Below are positions 1 to 9,440 of a stretch of DNA of 64,000 nt, one piece after another (the stretch's first letter is position 1; every line of letters starts with the position of its first letter). The notes under the pieces were generated by a model. The model was not told the origin of the DNA and did no database searches. It was given only the letters and a program-made list of their open reading frames with translations. This DNA comes from Afipia sp. (lineage in GTDB: Bacteria; Pseudomonadota; Alphaproteobacteria; Rhizobiales; Xanthobacteraceae). The stretch covers positions 1-64,000 of the forward strand of contig JAFKEQ010000003.1 in NCBI GenBank assembly GCA_017308575.1. The letters run 5' to 3'. Both the position numbers and the translations under genes were made by a program.

Positions 1-415
1 ATGAGGGGCATGGAGCGCCGCAAGGCGCAAAGGATGTCGGTTCGCTTCCTCTGCGAAAAGGAAGCGCGTCGCCTCGCGGCGCTCCACATGCGGCGATTTT
101 GGGCGAGGGGAGCGTTCTTCCGGGACAGGACGGGCGTTTCCGCCTCCGATCCAGCGGCTTTCGCCGCCTTCATCCTGTCCGCGTCCAGCCACTGAAGGCA
201 GAGCCACGTAGTTGGCCCGGTCGCTGACCCCAGCCTCCCGGACGCGCGAGAGAACGTCCCTCCGTGCGCGCAGGCGCCGCATCCTGCTCCGCCTCAAAAG
301 CGCCCTCGAGAAGCGCCCCTCGCGAACAGGACACGGCGAACTTAAGCGCGATTCAGAACGCGGGGATCGCGATCCCCATCACGAAATGTTGCAGCGGCTG
401 CTCGCTGGTGACGAT
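1..415. other. No convincing gene
   Basis: I see no credible gene here. Short open frames exist on both strands, but they are arginine/serine-rich and lack a convincing ribosome binding site, as expected of GC-rich non-coding DNA. A perfect 16-bp palindrome, GGGGATCGCGATCCCC, lies at 362-377 and could form a hairpin. From 495 to 670 I also see nothing coding. Confidence 0.5.
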
Positions 416-419
416 ATTT

Positions 420-494
420 GTCGTTGCGAGCGAAGCGAAGCAATCCGACAAGCGAAGATGGATTGCTTCGTCGCTATGGCTCCTCGCAATGACG
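420..494. repeat. Palindromic intergenic repeat (REP/BOX-like)
   Basis: The left arm (420-446) carries GCGAGCGAAGCGAAGCAATCC. The right arm (460-494) carries GGATTGCTTCG and ends in CTCGCAATGACG. The arms are inverted relative to each other, separated by about 13 bases, so a long imperfect hairpin is possible. I recognise this motif as an abundant dispersed intergenic repeat of Bradyrhizobium and Rhodopseudomonas relatives; the taxonomic link is from memory. No function is claimed. Confidence 0.7.
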
Positions 495-670
495 ATCGCG
501 ATCGGGCTTGGTCCGCCTGCGGGCAGAGCCTCGGACAGCAGAGCGCCGCCGCAAGCGCGGCGATCACGAGTCCGCGCCTGCGCGGAGGGGCGGCAAGCGT
601 TGCGTTCGTCCGGTGCAAGGCCTCCTGTGGGATTTACGACAACATTGACGAAAGACCTTCAGAACAACAA

Positions 671-697
671 AAAACGCCCGTGGGGAGCGGGCGTTTT
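671..697 (-). terminator. Rho-independent terminator
   Basis: AAAACGCCCG (671-680) and CGGGCGTTTT (688-697) form a perfect 10-bp stem with a 7-nt loop. Read on the minus strand, the stem is followed by a T-rich run (TTTTTTGTTGTT), so it most likely ends the small minus-strand gene at 781-990. Confidence 0.8.
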
Positions 698-780
698 CTG
701 GTCTCAGACTTGGGGTCTTCTGAGCAATCACAAGGCGACTTCGGGGGGCGGGGAAGAGAGCCTTGTGAATTCGTGAAACC

Positions 781-990
781 TTATTGAATGGCAGACTGCT
801 CCGAACTGGTCAGAACCACAGCCTTGCTGGCCTTGATCGCCGGACCGCTTGCGCGGGCCGTCTGCGTGAGGTCATCGCTCGAAAGGCGCGCGGAAATGCC
901 AAGGCCCGCGACGCCGATCGCGGCGACAAGCGCCACAACGACGATCTTCAGGTGGGTCATCCGATCTGCACTGTAAAACGAATGGTTCAT
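781..990 (-). CDS. Small exported or membrane-anchored protein
   Basis: This 69-aa protein starts MNHSFYSADRMTHLK. A single hydrophobic stretch at about residues 15-32 (KIVVVALVAAIGVAGLGI) precedes a polar Ala/Ser/Lys-rich tail, so it is either secreted or held by one N-terminal membrane anchor. The start at 990 is chosen because GGGAGG lies 8 nt upstream; the longer open frame to 1167 adds only arginine-rich sequence. A strong terminator follows. I recognise similar short proteins as common in Bradyrhizobium, but no function is known to me. Confidence 0.65.
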   Translation of the reverse strand: MNHSFYSADRMTHLKIVVVALVAAIGVAGLGISARLSSDDLTQTARASGPAIKASKAVVLTSSEQSAIQ

Positions 991-1299
991 ACAAACCTCC
1001 CGCCGCCTCTTTTTGCGAAGTGGTCGAACAGTTGGTGCTGCTCGATGGGCTGAAGGTTCAACCACCTCACATGAACACAAACGTAATAGCCGGGGATTCG
1101 TTGCCAACCGGGGATCACAAACCAGTGAAATGTCTTGATCCGCGGAGAGAAGCGTAAACCACTTCAAAATAGTGCAGTAGATTCAATGTATTGTGGCGTT
1201 TTTGATTTCGTTGAAGGTCTGCAAATATTTCCAAAATTTCACGAAAGGCTTGCCTGTGGCTCTTTTGTCGCAGGCATCGAGCGCGGAAATTCGCGTGGT

Positions 1300-3432
1300 T
1301 CAGACGCTTCCGACGGTTTTCAGCCGTGCGCGAGGATGAATTTCCGCCTGTGACAGGACTGTCGTCTGCGACCGGAAACGTTCCACCAGCGAGCGCACGA
1401 ACGGCCTGATTGCCGCCGAGGTCACCAGCACCGGTGCCTCGCCCTCGCGGGCGGCCTGTTCGAACCGGTCTCTGACAACGGTCATGAACTCGGAAAGTTT
1501 CGAGGGCTGCATGGCGAGGCTACGTTCTTCGCCGGTGCCGATCAGGGATTCCGCGAAGGCCTGTTCCCACTTCGCGCTGAGCGCGATCAGCGGCAGGTAG
1601 CCGTTCATCGAAATGTTCTGCGCGCAGATCTGCCGCGCCAGCCGGGCGCGCACGTGTTCGACAATGGTCGCCGGATTGCGCGAGAAGGCCAGTGCGTCGG
1701 CGATGCCTTCGAGGATGGTCGAGAGGTCGCGGATGGAAATGCGCTCGGCCAGCAGCAGTTGCAGCACGCGCTGGATGCCCGAGACGGTGATCTGGTTCGG
1801 CACGATGTCCTTGACCAGTTCGCCCTGTTCCTTCGGCAGGTCCTTCAGCAGCTTCTGCACCTCGCCGTAGGACAGCAGGTCCGACATATTGCCCTTGAGC
1901 AGTTCGGTGAGATGCGTGGAGAGTACCGTCGCAGCGTCCACCACCGTGTAGCCCTTGAGCGAGGCCTCTTCCTTGAAGGCGGCTTCCACCCATGTGGCGG
2001 GCAGGCCGAAGGTCGGCTCGGTGGTGTGGGTGCCTGGAATGGTGACCTGATTTCCGGCGGGATCCATGACCATGAACTGGTTGGCCCAGATGCGGCCGGT
2101 GCCGGCGTCCACTTCCTTGATCTTGATGACGTAGGTGTTGGCCTCGAGCTGCACGTTGTCGAGAATCCGCACCGCAGGCATCACGAAGCCCATTTCGGTC
2201 GCGAGCGAGCGGCGCAGCGCCTTGATCTGATCGGTGAGGCGATCGGTGCCGTCCGGTGCATTGACCAGCGGCAGCAGCGCGTAGCCGAGTTCGATCTTCA
2301 GGTCGTCGATCTTGAGTGCAGTCGAAATCGGCTCCTCGGCGGCGCTCGCCGCCGCTGCAGCGGCTGCTGCGGGCGCATCGGCCGCGCGTTTTTCCTCGGC
2401 TTTCGCGGCATGGCTGCGGTTGCGCGATGTCCACGCCAGCCAGCCCGCGCCGCTGCCCAGTAGCAGGAACGGCAGCATCGGGATGCCCGGCAGCAGCGAC
2501 AGCACGAGCATCACGCCGGACGACATGCCGAGCGCCTGCGGATAGCCCGAGAGCTGATTCATCATGGCCTTGTCGGCCGCGCCGCTGATGCCTGCCTTGG
2601 AAACCAGAAGGCCTGCGGCGGTCGAGACGATCAGCGCAGGCACCTGGGTGACAAGACCATCGCCGACCGTCAGCAGCGTGTAGCTGCGCGCGGCATCGGC
2701 AAAGCCCATGCCCTGCTGGGCGACGCCGATGATGATGCCGCCGATCACGTTGATGAACACCACCAGCAGGCCCGCGATGGCGTCGCCGCGCACGAACTTC
2801 GACGCGCCGTCCATGGCGCCGAAGAAGCCGCTTTCGTCTTCCAGTTCCTTGCGGCGCTGCTTGGCGACCTTCTCGTCGATCAGGCCGGCGGAAAGATCGG
2901 CATCGATCGCCATCTGCTTGCCGGGCATGGAGTCAAGGTGAAAGCGCGCGGCGACTTCCGCGATGCGGCCCGAACCCTTGGTGATGACGACGAAGTTCAC
3001 GATCACCAGAATCGTGAAGACGATAATTCCGATCACGAAATTGCCGCCCATCACGAAGTTGCCGAACGCCTCGATGACATGGCCCGCGGCGGCGGTGCCC
3101 TCGTGGCCGTGCGACAGGATCAGGCGGGTCGAGGCGAGGTTGAGCGACAGCCGCAGCATTGTCGAGATCAGCAGCACGGTCGGGAAGGCGGAGAATTCCA
3201 GCGGCGCCTGAATGAACAGGGCCGTCATCAGGATCAGGATCGACAGCGTGATCGAGATCGCGAGAAACAGATCCAGCACCACCGACGGCAGCGGCAGGAT
3301 GAGAACCACGAGGATGGTGAGAACGCCGAAGGCGAGGGTGAGGTCGCCGCGCTTGATGATGCCGCCGATGTCGGAGAGGCTCGGAAAGCCGGAGCTTTTC
3401 GCCTGCCCCTGGCCCGCTGTCACATCCACCAT
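1300..3432 (-). CDS. flhA: Flagellar biosynthesis protein FlhA
   Basis: FlhA is an inner-membrane component of the flagellar type III export gate; its cytosolic domain docks chaperone-substrate complexes. This copy has 710 aa, close to the family length. Residues about 25-340 hold the eight-helix membrane domain, with the FHIPEP-family segment GSGRIAEVAARFHLDSMPGK, and the rest is the soluble export domain. I chose the ATG at 3432 (MVDVTAGQGQ) because a GGGGGGAG ribosome site precedes it; the open frame extends 45 codons further without typical FlhA sequence. No other flagellar gene is in the window, so it stands alone here. An FHIPEP paralogue from a virulence secretion system is unlikely given the N-terminal sequence. 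Confidence 0.95.
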   Translation of the reverse strand: MVDVTAGQGQAKSSGFPSLSDIGGIIKRGDLTLAFGVLTILVVLILPLPSVVLDLFLAISITLSILILMTALFIQAPLEFSAFPTVLLISTMLRLSLNLASTRLILSHGHEGTAAAGHVIEAFGNFVMGGNFVIGIIVFTILVIVNFVVITKGSGRIAEVAARFHLDSMPGKQMAIDADLSAGLIDEKVAKQRRKELEDESGFFGAMDGASKFVRGDAIAGLLVVFINVIGGIIIGVAQQGMGFADAARSYTLLTVGDGLVTQVPALIVSTAAGLLVSKAGISGAADKAMMNQLSGYPQALGMSSGVMLVLSLLPGIPMLPFLLLGSGAGWLAWTSRNRSHAAKAEEKRAADAPAAAAAAAASAAEEPISTALKIDDLKIELGYALLPLVNAPDGTDRLTDQIKALRRSLATEMGFVMPAVRILDNVQLEANTYVIKIKEVDAGTGRIWANQFMVMDPAGNQVTIPGTHTTEPTFGLPATWVEAAFKEEASLKGYTVVDAATVLSTHLTELLKGNMSDLLSYGEVQKLLKDLPKEQGELVKDIVPNQITVSGIQRVLQLLLAERISIRDLSTILEGIADALAFSRNPATIVEHVRARLARQICAQNISMNGYLPLIALSAKWEQAFAESLIGTGEERSLAMQPSKLSEFMTVVRDRFEQAAREGEAPVLVTSAAIRPFVRSLVERFRSQTTVLSQAEIHPRARLKTVGSV

Positions 3433-3729
3433 CGCCGCCGACTCCCCCCGCGCATGCCGTTCGCGAGCCCCAAAGGTTTGAGCGGCGGCCGCAGGACCAC
3501 CGTTCCGAAAGTGAGGCACCGCACTGGCATCCACGGGTCTGCTCCCGTATTGCGCGATCGACGACACTCGACTTCACTGGGCAAAATTTGCCCAGCTTAT
3601 GGTTAGCAAATGGTTAACGGAGAGCGTGGCGGGTCGGAATGCCGCGGCATGGAGGAGGATATTCTCGCATATCCCCCATTCGGAGAATGACTTGACCGGC
3701 GAAGCAAGGCCGGGGAAGTTGCTGTCATT

Positions 3730-4965
3730 GTGCCGGGCCCCATCGATTCTTCCTCGCCATCCTCGGTTTTTGTGCCTGACTCGCGCGCGTCGTGGGGACG
3801 GCTGCTGACGGCCCTTGTGATCGGCTCCATCGGCGGCGTCGGCATGTGGTCGGTGGTGGTCGCGATCCCCGCCGTCCAGTCCGATTTCGGTGCGACCCGC
3901 GGCGCGGCGTCGCTTGCCTTCACATGCGGCATGCTCGGTTTCGGATCGGGCGGCGTACTCATGGGCATGCTGACCGACCGGGTCGGCATCGTTCGCGCGA
4001 TCGCCGTCGGCATTGTGACGATGCTGGTCGGATATCTCGGCGCGGGCATGGCCGGAGCGCTATGGCAGTTCAACGCCGTGCATCTTCTGATCGGTCTTGG
4101 CGGTGCCGCGACCTTCGGCCCGCTGATGACGGAAGCCTCGCACTGGTTCGAGCGTCATCGCGGTCTTGCGGTGACGATTGCCGCGAGCGGAAATTATGTC
4201 GCCGGCACGTTCTGGCCGCCGCTGGTCGAGCGCGGGATTGCCGATCTCGGCTGGCGCACCACGCACATTATAATAGGCGTCGGAGCGGCCGTGCTGATGG
4301 CGGTGTTCGTCGGTCTGCTGCGCTGGCAGATCGGAAGAAATTCGGTGCGTTCTCACACGAACGCCACGGCGCCGCGCATCGATCTTCGTCTCAGCGCAAA
4401 CGGCCTGACTGCCGTGCTTTTCGTCGCGGGGATCGCCTGCTGTGTGGCGATGTCGATGCCGCAGGTTCACATCGTGGCCTATTGCGGCGATCTCGGTTAC
4501 GGCGTGGCGCGTGGCGCGGAGATGCTCTCGCTGATGCTCGGCTTCGGCATCATTAGCCGCATCGGCTCCGGATTCCTGGCGGATCGTATCGGAGGTCTGC
4601 GCACGCTGCTGGTCGGCGCGATCGCGCAGGGCATCGCGTTGCTGTTTTACGTGTTCTTCGACAGCCTGATGTCCCTTTACATCATCTCCGCGATGTTCGG
4701 CCTGTTCCAGGGCGGCATCGTGCCGAGCTATGCCATCATCATCCGGGAAGCGATGCCAGCCCGCGAAGCTGCGACGCGGATCGGCATCGTGATCTTTGCG
4801 ACGATCATCGGCATGTCGTTTGGCGGCTGGATTTCTGGCGTGATCTTCGATGCGACGGGCTCCTACGCCGCCGCATTCATTAACGGTCTTGGCTGGAACG
4901 CGTTGAACGTGACGATCGTGCTGCTGTTGCTGCTGCGGGCGCGCCGTCGCGTCGCATTTGCCTGA
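3730..4965 (+). CDS. MFS transporter
   Basis: This 411-aa protein has about 12 hydrophobic segments. The major-facilitator loop 2-3 motif appears as GMLTDRVGIVRA and is echoed in the second half as GFLADRIGGLRT. The layout resembles the monocarboxylate/oxalate-formate antiporter type, but the substrate cannot be read from sequence. It starts with GTG, with GGGGAAG about 10 nt upstream. It stands alone, about 300 bp from flhA and about 100 bp from panD on the same strand as panD. Confidence 0.85.
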   Translation: MPGPIDSSSPSSVFVPDSRASWGRLLTALVIGSIGGVGMWSVVVAIPAVQSDFGATRGAASLAFTCGMLGFGSGGVLMGMLTDRVGIVRAIAVGIVTMLVGYLGAGMAGALWQFNAVHLLIGLGGAATFGPLMTEASHWFERHRGLAVTIAASGNYVAGTFWPPLVERGIADLGWRTTHIIIGVGAAVLMAVFVGLLRWQIGRNSVRSHTNATAPRIDLRLSANGLTAVLFVAGIACCVAMSMPQVHIVAYCGDLGYGVARGAEMLSLMLGFGIISRIGSGFLADRIGGLRTLLVGAIAQGIALLFYVFFDSLMSLYIISAMFGLFQGGIVPSYAIIIREAMPAREAATRIGIVIFATIIGMSFGGWISGVIFDATGSYAAAFINGLGWNALNVTIVLLLLLRARRRVAFA

Positions 4966-5066
4966 CGGGCTTGCCACCCTTTCCAGTCTCAAAGTCTTGA
5001 CCTGAGGAGGCCGCCGTCCTAACGGACATGCGCGCCGGATGTCGGCGCTGCAACCAGAGCGAGCCG

Positions 5067-5414
5067 ATGCACGTCACGCTGATGAAGGGCAAGATTCACC
5101 GCGCACGCGTGACCGAGGCGGATCTGCACTATGAAGGCTCGATCTCGATCGATCGCACGTTGATCGATGCCGCCGGATTTCTGATCAACGAACGTGTCGA
5201 TATCTACAACATCGACACCGGTGCGCGCTTCTCCACTTATGTGATCGAAGCGCCCGCGGGGTCTGGTATCATCGGACTGAATGGCGCCGCGGCACGGCTC
5301 GCCATGATGGGCGACAAGGTCATCATCGTGGCTTATGCAAATTTCGATGAAGCCGAAGCGCGGCAATTCAAGCCGCGGGTCGTTCTGGTCGATGAGAAGA
5401 ACAGAAAGCTGTAA
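5067..5414 (+). CDS. panD: Aspartate 1-decarboxylase
   Basis: PanD decarboxylates L-aspartate to beta-alanine, a pantothenate precursor. It is made as a proenzyme that self-cleaves between Gly and Ser to form a pyruvoyl group. Here the cleavage site is HYEG-SISID, Gly24-Ser25, exactly at the family position. The 115-aa length is slightly below the usual ~126. The ATG at 5067 ([12 protein letters not shown]) lines up with E. coli MIRTMLQGKLHR; the next ATG (MKGKIHR) is possible. It lies 37 bp upstream of bioF on the same strand and is probably co-transcribed with the biotin genes. Confidence 0.93.
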   Translation: MHVTLMKGKIHRARVTEADLHYEGSISIDRTLIDAAGFLINERVDIYNIDTGARFSTYVIEAPAGSGIIGLNGAAARLAMMGDKVIIVAYANFDEAEARQFKPRVVLVDEKNRKL

Positions 5415-5451
5415 CCCCGTATCCACCTTTCGTGGTTCACGGAGCGGATGA

Positions 5452-6582
5452 ATGAACAACCGATTTGAAGCCGATCTGCAGGACCTTGAAAGCCGAGGCC
5501 GGTTGCGTTCGCTGCGCAGCCGCTCCGGAATCGACTTCACGTCGAATGATTATCTTGGCCTTGCTGAATCGGACGAACTGACCCGCGCCGCCGCCGATGC
5601 CATTGCGCGCGGTGTTCCCGTGGGCTCGGGCGGTTCGCGCCTGCTGCGCGGAAATCACCCCGAGCATGAAGCGCTCGAAGCGGAAGCCGCGGCCTATTTC
5701 GGCGCGGAAACCGCTCTCTATTTCAGCGGTGGCTTTACCGCAAATCATGCCGTGTTCTCGACTCTTCCGCAGCGTGGCGATCTCGTGATCCATGACGAAC
5801 TGGTTCACGCCAGCGTTCACGAGGGATTGCGGTGCGGCCGTGCCGACCATGTCGCCGTCGCGCATAACGATGTCGATGCCTTCGAGGCCGCGATCGTCCG
5901 CTGGCGTTCCACAGGCGGCAAGGGACAGCCGTGGCTTTCGGTCGAAAGTCTCTACAGCATGGACGGCGACAGCCCGGATATTGCAGGCCTGATGACCGTC
6001 GCCGATCGTCATGGCGCGATGCTGGTCGTCGACGAAGCACACGCGACCGGCGTTCTCGGTCCGCAGGGACGCGGACTGGCGGCGGCGTTCGAGGGACGCG
6101 AGAACGTCATCACGCTCCACACCTGCGGCAAGGCGCTCGGCACCGCCGGTGGTTTTATCCTGGCATCGCGCGCGATCCGCGATTTTCTCGTCAACCGCGC
6201 ACGGCCTTTTATTTTCGCAACCGCACCGTCGCCGCTGGTAGCCGCGGTCACGCGCGCCGCACTTCGAATTTCGCGCACCATGCCGGAACGCCGCGAGCGT
6301 CTGGCACGCCTGGTGGCATTCGCGGGCGACGAACTGCGGCGGCAATGCAATGTCGCGCCGTCCGGCTCGCAGATTTTGCCGGTGATCATCGGCGCGGACC
6401 GCGCGGCAGTCGCAGTCGCAGCCTCGCTGCAGCGCCGGGGGTTTGATATTCGCGCGGTTCGTCCGCCGACCGTGCCGGAAGGGACATCACGCCTGCGTCT
6501 CGCGCTGACACTGAATGTCGATGAAGCCACGGTCGCCGACCTGTTCGCGGCGCTGGCCGAGGATATGCGGCGGGCGGCATGA
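5452..6582 (+). CDS. bioF: 8-amino-7-oxononanoate synthase
   Basis: BioF is a cytosolic PLP enzyme that condenses pimeloyl-thioester with L-alanine to give 8-amino-7-oxononanoate, the first step of biotin ring assembly. The 376-aa protein has the alpha-oxoamine synthase start FTSNDYLGL and the glycine-rich [19 protein letters not shown] segment. It also has [11 protein letters not shown] and the PLP-lysine motif [12 protein letters not shown] (Lys about 227). Its stop codon overlaps the bioD start by ATGA, indicating translational coupling. Confidence 0.95.
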   Translation: MNNRFEADLQDLESRGRLRSLRSRSGIDFTSNDYLGLAESDELTRAAADAIARGVPVGSGGSRLLRGNHPEHEALEAEAAAYFGAETALYFSGGFTANHAVFSTLPQRGDLVIHDELVHASVHEGLRCGRADHVAVAHNDVDAFEAAIVRWRSTGGKGQPWLSVESLYSMDGDSPDIAGLMTVADRHGAMLVVDEAHATGVLGPQGRGLAAAFEGRENVITLHTCGKALGTAGGFILASRAIRDFLVNRARPFIFATAPSPLVAAVTRAALRISRTMPERRERLARLVAFAGDELRRQCNVAPSGSQILPVIIGADRAAVAVAASLQRRGFDIRAVRPPTVPEGTSRLRLALTLNVDEATVADLFAALAEDMRRAA

Positions 6583-7220
6583 GCGCACGGATCGTCGTCA
6601 CCGGCACCGATACGGGCATTGGCAAAACCGTTTTCTCGGCGGCGCTCGCGGGCGCGCTCGATGCGGTTTACTGGAAGCCGGTTCAGGCGGGTCTCGATGA
6701 AGAGACCGACAGCGACACGGTGCTGAAACTATCCGGTCTTTCGTCGGATCGTCTGCTGCGTGAGGCCTATCGGCTGAAGACACCTGCATCCCCGCATCTT
6801 GCCGCGAAGATCGATAGCGTTGCGATCGATCCCGCCGCGCTGGCGCTGCCTGAAACGGCGCGGCCGCTTGTGGTGGAAGGGGCCGGTGGCCTGATGGTGC
6901 CGCTGACGGAGAACCTGACGTATATCGATGTCATGGCCGGTTGGCGTGTGCCCGTCGTGCTCTGCGCGCGAACGGCGCTGGGAACGATCAATCACAGCCT
7001 GCTGTCGATCGAGGCGCTGCGGTCGCGCGACATTCCGCTGCAAGGCATCGCGTTCATCGGCGATGCCAATGAGGAATCCGAGCGCATCATTTGCGCCATG
7101 GGACGCGCAAAACGGCTCGGCCGGTTGCCGCGTCTCGATCCGCTGACGGTGGATACGTTGCGGGCCGCCTTTGCGCAGAATTTCAGTGTCGCCGCTTTCC
7201 TGACGGAGGCCGCATCATGA
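6579..7220 (+). CDS. bioD: Dethiobiotin synthase
   Basis: BioD uses ATP and CO2 to close the ureido ring of dethiobiotin from 7,8-diaminononanoate. The 213-aa protein has the P-loop [10 protein letters not shown] at residues 8-17, the substrate motif YWKPVQAG and the [12 protein letters not shown] motif, all typical. It overlaps bioF and bioA by 4 nt each (ATGA), so the three genes form a tightly coupled operon. Confidence 0.95.
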   Translation: MSARIVVTGTDTGIGKTVFSAALAGALDAVYWKPVQAGLDEETDSDTVLKLSGLSSDRLLREAYRLKTPASPHLAAKIDSVAIDPAALALPETARPLVVEGAGGLMVPLTENLTYIDVMAGWRVPVVLCARTALGTINHSLLSIEALRSRDIPLQGIAFIGDANEESERIICAMGRAKRLGRLPRLDPLTVDTLRAAFAQNFSVAAFLTEAAS

Positions 7221-8476
7221 GCCCCAGATCGCCAGTCTGGCATCCGTTCACGCAGCATGCGGTGCAGCCCGACGCGACGATGATTTCGCGAGGCGAGGGC
7301 GCATGGCTGGAAGCCGCCGACGGCCGCCGCATCTTCGATGCGATTTCCTCGTGGTGGGTAGTGACGCACGGTCATCGCCATCCGCACATCGTGCAGGCGA
7401 TCAGGGATCAGGCCGAAAAACTCGATCAGGTGATCTTCGCCGGTTTCACCCACGAGCCCGCGGAAAATCTCGCGCGCCATCTCGTTGCGATCACGCCGCC
7501 CGAACTCGAATACGTGTTCTTCTCCGACAGCGGATCGACCTCCGTCGAAGTCGCGCTCAAGATGGCGCTGGGCTTCTGGCGCAATCGGGGTTTTCAACGC
7601 AGCCGGATCGTGGCGCTGGAAGGCGCCTATCACGGCGACACCATCGGCGGCATGTCGGTGGGCGAGCGCGGCGTGTTCAATGCGCCTTACGATCCGTTGC
7701 TGTTCGATGTCGAGCGGATTCCGTTTCCCGCGGCGGGGCGAGAGAGCAAGACGCTGGATGCGCTTCGCGTTGCGTGCAAACGCGGCGATGTTGCGGCGTT
7801 GATCGTCGAACCCCTCATTCTTGGCGCGGGCGGCATGCTGATCTATCCGCCGCAGGTTCTGGCGGAGATGAAACATATCTGTGCCGGGCATGATGTCCTC
7901 TTCATCGCGGATGAAGTGATGACGGGATGGGGGCGCACAGGCACGCTGTTCGCCTGCGAGCAGGCTGGTGTCGCGCCCGACATTGCCTGCTATTCCAAAG
8001 GATTGACGGGCGGCTCGATCCCGCTAGCGGTGACCCTGTGCCGTGCCGACATTTTCGATGCGCATTATTCGACCGACCGTAGCCGGACGTTCTTTCATTC
8101 CAGTTCGTACACGGCAAACCCCATCGCCTGCGCGGCGGCGCTGGCCAATCTCGAGGTGTGGCAACGCGAGCCGGTGATGGAGCGGATCGGCGCGATTGCC
8201 GCGATCCATGAAGATAGGCTCGCGCGGTTGCAGAACGACGGGCGTTTCATGAATGTCCGCCAGATCGGAACGATCGCGGCGTTCGATCTTGCTGCGAACG
8301 ACCCCGGCTATCTGGCCGATATCGGCCCACGCCTGTATCGCGGGTTTCTCGCGCGCGGCCTGCTGGTCCGGCCGCTGGGCAATACGATCTACATCATGCC
8401 GCCTTATTGCAGCACGGCTGCGGACCTTGGCCTGGTTTACGATGCCGTTGACGAACTGGCGGATGGGGCGGCCTGA
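7217..8476 (+). CDS. bioA: Adenosylmethionine-8-amino-7-oxononanoate aminotransferase
   Basis: BioA transaminates 8-amino-7-oxononanoate to 7,8-diaminononanoate using S-adenosylmethionine as donor. It is a class-III PLP aminotransferase. The 419-aa protein begins [11 protein letters not shown] and shows [44 protein letters not shown] and the PLP-lysine motif CYSKGLTGG (Lys about 261). The ATG at 7217 overlaps the bioD stop; an open frame extends further upstream but only antisense-like sequence is added. bioB is not next to it, so biotin synthase must be encoded elsewhere. Confidence 0.95.
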   Translation: MSPRSPVWHPFTQHAVQPDATMISRGEGAWLEAADGRRIFDAISSWWVVTHGHRHPHIVQAIRDQAEKLDQVIFAGFTHEPAENLARHLVAITPPELEYVFFSDSGSTSVEVALKMALGFWRNRGFQRSRIVALEGAYHGDTIGGMSVGERGVFNAPYDPLLFDVERIPFPAAGRESKTLDALRVACKRGDVAALIVEPLILGAGGMLIYPPQVLAEMKHICAGHDVLFIADEVMTGWGRTGTLFACEQAGVAPDIACYSKGLTGGSIPLAVTLCRADIFDAHYSTDRSRTFFHSSSYTANPIACAAALANLEVWQREPVMERIGAIAAIHEDRLARLQNDGRFMNVRQIGTIAAFDLAANDPGYLADIGPRLYRGFLARGLLVRPLGNTIYIMPPYCSTAADLGLVYDAVDELADGAA

Positions 8477-8580
8477 CCAGCGCCGCTTCTTTAAGACCCC
8501 GCTCGCGCGGCGACGCGGACGCGGACGAGATCCGGCAAGCGCTCTGCGCAGATCGCGAAAAGCGCCGGAGCAGATTGCCC

Positions 8581-8634
8581 CGCCATGGCGGGCGTTGTAT
8601 TGGGGTGGTCGCACCATTGCCCGCCGCCATGGCG
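8581..8634. other. Inverted repeat between bioA and tRNA
   Basis: Two GC-rich arms, CGCCATGGCGGGC at 8581-8593 and GCCCGCCGCCATGGCG at 8619-8634, face each other across about 25 bases and could form a hairpin after bioA. There is no T-run, so a classical terminator is uncertain. Nothing else is seen between 8477 and 8641. Confidence 0.4.
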
Positions 8635-8641
8635 AGCCGAT

Positions 8642-8717
8642 GGGCCTGTAGCTCAATGGTTAGAGCCGACCGCTCATAACGGTCTGGTTGCAGGTTCGAG
8701 TCCTGCCGGGCCCACCA
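8642..8717 (+). tRNA. tRNA with CAU anticodon, probably tRNA-Ile2
   Basis: The 76-nt sequence folds as a tRNA. The acceptor stem GGGCCTG pairs with CGGGCCC followed by encoded ACCA; there is a D arm, an anticodon loop CTCATAA, and a T arm GGTTCGAGTCC. The anticodon CAU could be initiator Met, elongator Met or Ile2 (lysidine-modified, reads AUA). The sequence resembles E. coli tRNA-Ile2 more than tRNA-Met, so Ile2 is favoured. It is the attachment site of the adjoining island: its 3' part is duplicated at 39468-39516. Confidence 0.95.
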
Positions 8718-9160
8718 ACAAAATCAATGGCTTGACGTGGCGGTGTGCGAGGCCTCCGGTCTCGGCCCAATGTTTCGCCCAATGATTCATTTCGGGGCCG
8801 ATAACCGATCGCTCGCGCCGCTTTCTGAAGGTGTAGCGGGTGATGATGGCCGTAGACGCGATCAAGCAGATCGACCGTCATGCCGAGAAAGCCAGCTGCT
8901 TCCCACTTATCGACGCCAGCCTGCATCAACCACGTTGCGGCGGTGTGGCGCAACGTATGCGGCGTGACTTTGCCGTCGAGACCAGCGAGCGCCACAGCGC
9001 TCTTGAAGGCGGTCTTGACCGATTTCACTGGCTCATCATTCCACTCAACAACGTGATTGCGAACAATCCCTTTGATCTTCCAGCGGCGCAAGTGGGCTGC
9101 CATGTCGATGCGGGTGCAATCGGCGTTGCCCAGTGGATGAAAAGTCAGTTTCGCGGTCAT
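8660..9160 (-). pseudogene. Tyrosine recombinase (integrase), N-terminally truncated
   Basis: Only the catalytic C-terminal domain of a phage-type integrase remains, in 166 codons. Visible are HTLRHTAATWLMQAGVDKW with the second catalytic Arg, LGMTVDLLDRVYGHHHP with the nucleophile Tyr, and flanking family sequence. Upstream of the Met, residual homology (RAHALNRHIAGSI) continues without a start and meets a stop near 9274, so the core-binding domain is gone. The 3' end runs antisense into the tRNA and stops at 8660. Orientation toward the tRNA is usual for island integrases. It is probably inactive. Confidence 0.85.
8671..8719 (+). repeat. attL: 49-bp direct repeat in tRNA 3' half
   Basis: The 49 bases from CGCTCATAAC in the anticodon arm through ACCAAC just past the tRNA end are identical to 39468-39516. 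This is the classical signature of integrase-mediated insertion into a tRNA gene, where the incoming element rebuilds the 3' half. The copies lie about 30.8 kb apart in direct orientation and define a genomic island. Confidence 0.9.
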
Positions 9161-9326
9161 TTCGATTCCGCGCGGAAACGCGAAATCTTCGCTGCAGTCA
9201 GGAAGCGCGCAGATGCTACCGGCGATATGACGATTCAGAGCGTGCGCACGGCTGAAGGCGAGGCGCTTACGTTACTCCGTATCCTCGACACAAAGATGAT
9301 AAACATTTACGGGTAGATCCCTCGAT

Positions 9327-9440
9327 GGCTACTGGTAACGAGATAGCAAAAACGGAGTCAGTCGCCTGACTAATAAGGAAATAGACAAAACGGAGTCAGT
9401 TGGCGACTGACAAGCAAACACGTTTTTCCTTATCAGTAAG
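9327..9440 (+). repeat. Left array of ~38-bp hairpin repeats
   Basis: Two units start at 9354 and 9392, 38 bp apart. Each reads GGAGTCAGT, a short loop, then TGACT or GACTGAC followed by (A/C)AAG(G/C)AA. A partial unit precedes them at 9327-9350 (GGCTACTGGTAACGAG). An inverted tail (CTGATAAGGAAAAACG on the minus strand) follows at about 9420-9440. Each unit can form a 6-bp stem with a 4-5-nt loop. The same family occurs at 38069-38340 near the other island end. No gene lies between 9161 and 9616. Confidence 0.75.

Noticed and set aside
362..377. GGGGATCGCGATCCCC as a terminator or operator
   Set aside because: It is a perfect palindrome but has no loop, no T-run and no gene near enough to explain it; GC-rich DNA yields such palindromes by chance.
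1654..2463. A 269-codon open frame on the plus strand opposite flhA
   Set aside because: It is a shadow of flhA; sequence is low-complexity and unlike any family.
4060..4992. A 310-codon minus-strand frame opposite the MFS gene
   Set aside because: His/Arg-rich antisense translation, no ribosome site, fully covered by a real gene.
8840..9316. A 158-codon plus-strand frame over the integrase
   Set aside because: It is antisense to the integrase catalytic domain whose HTLRHTAATW and VYGHHHP motifs are unmistakable.
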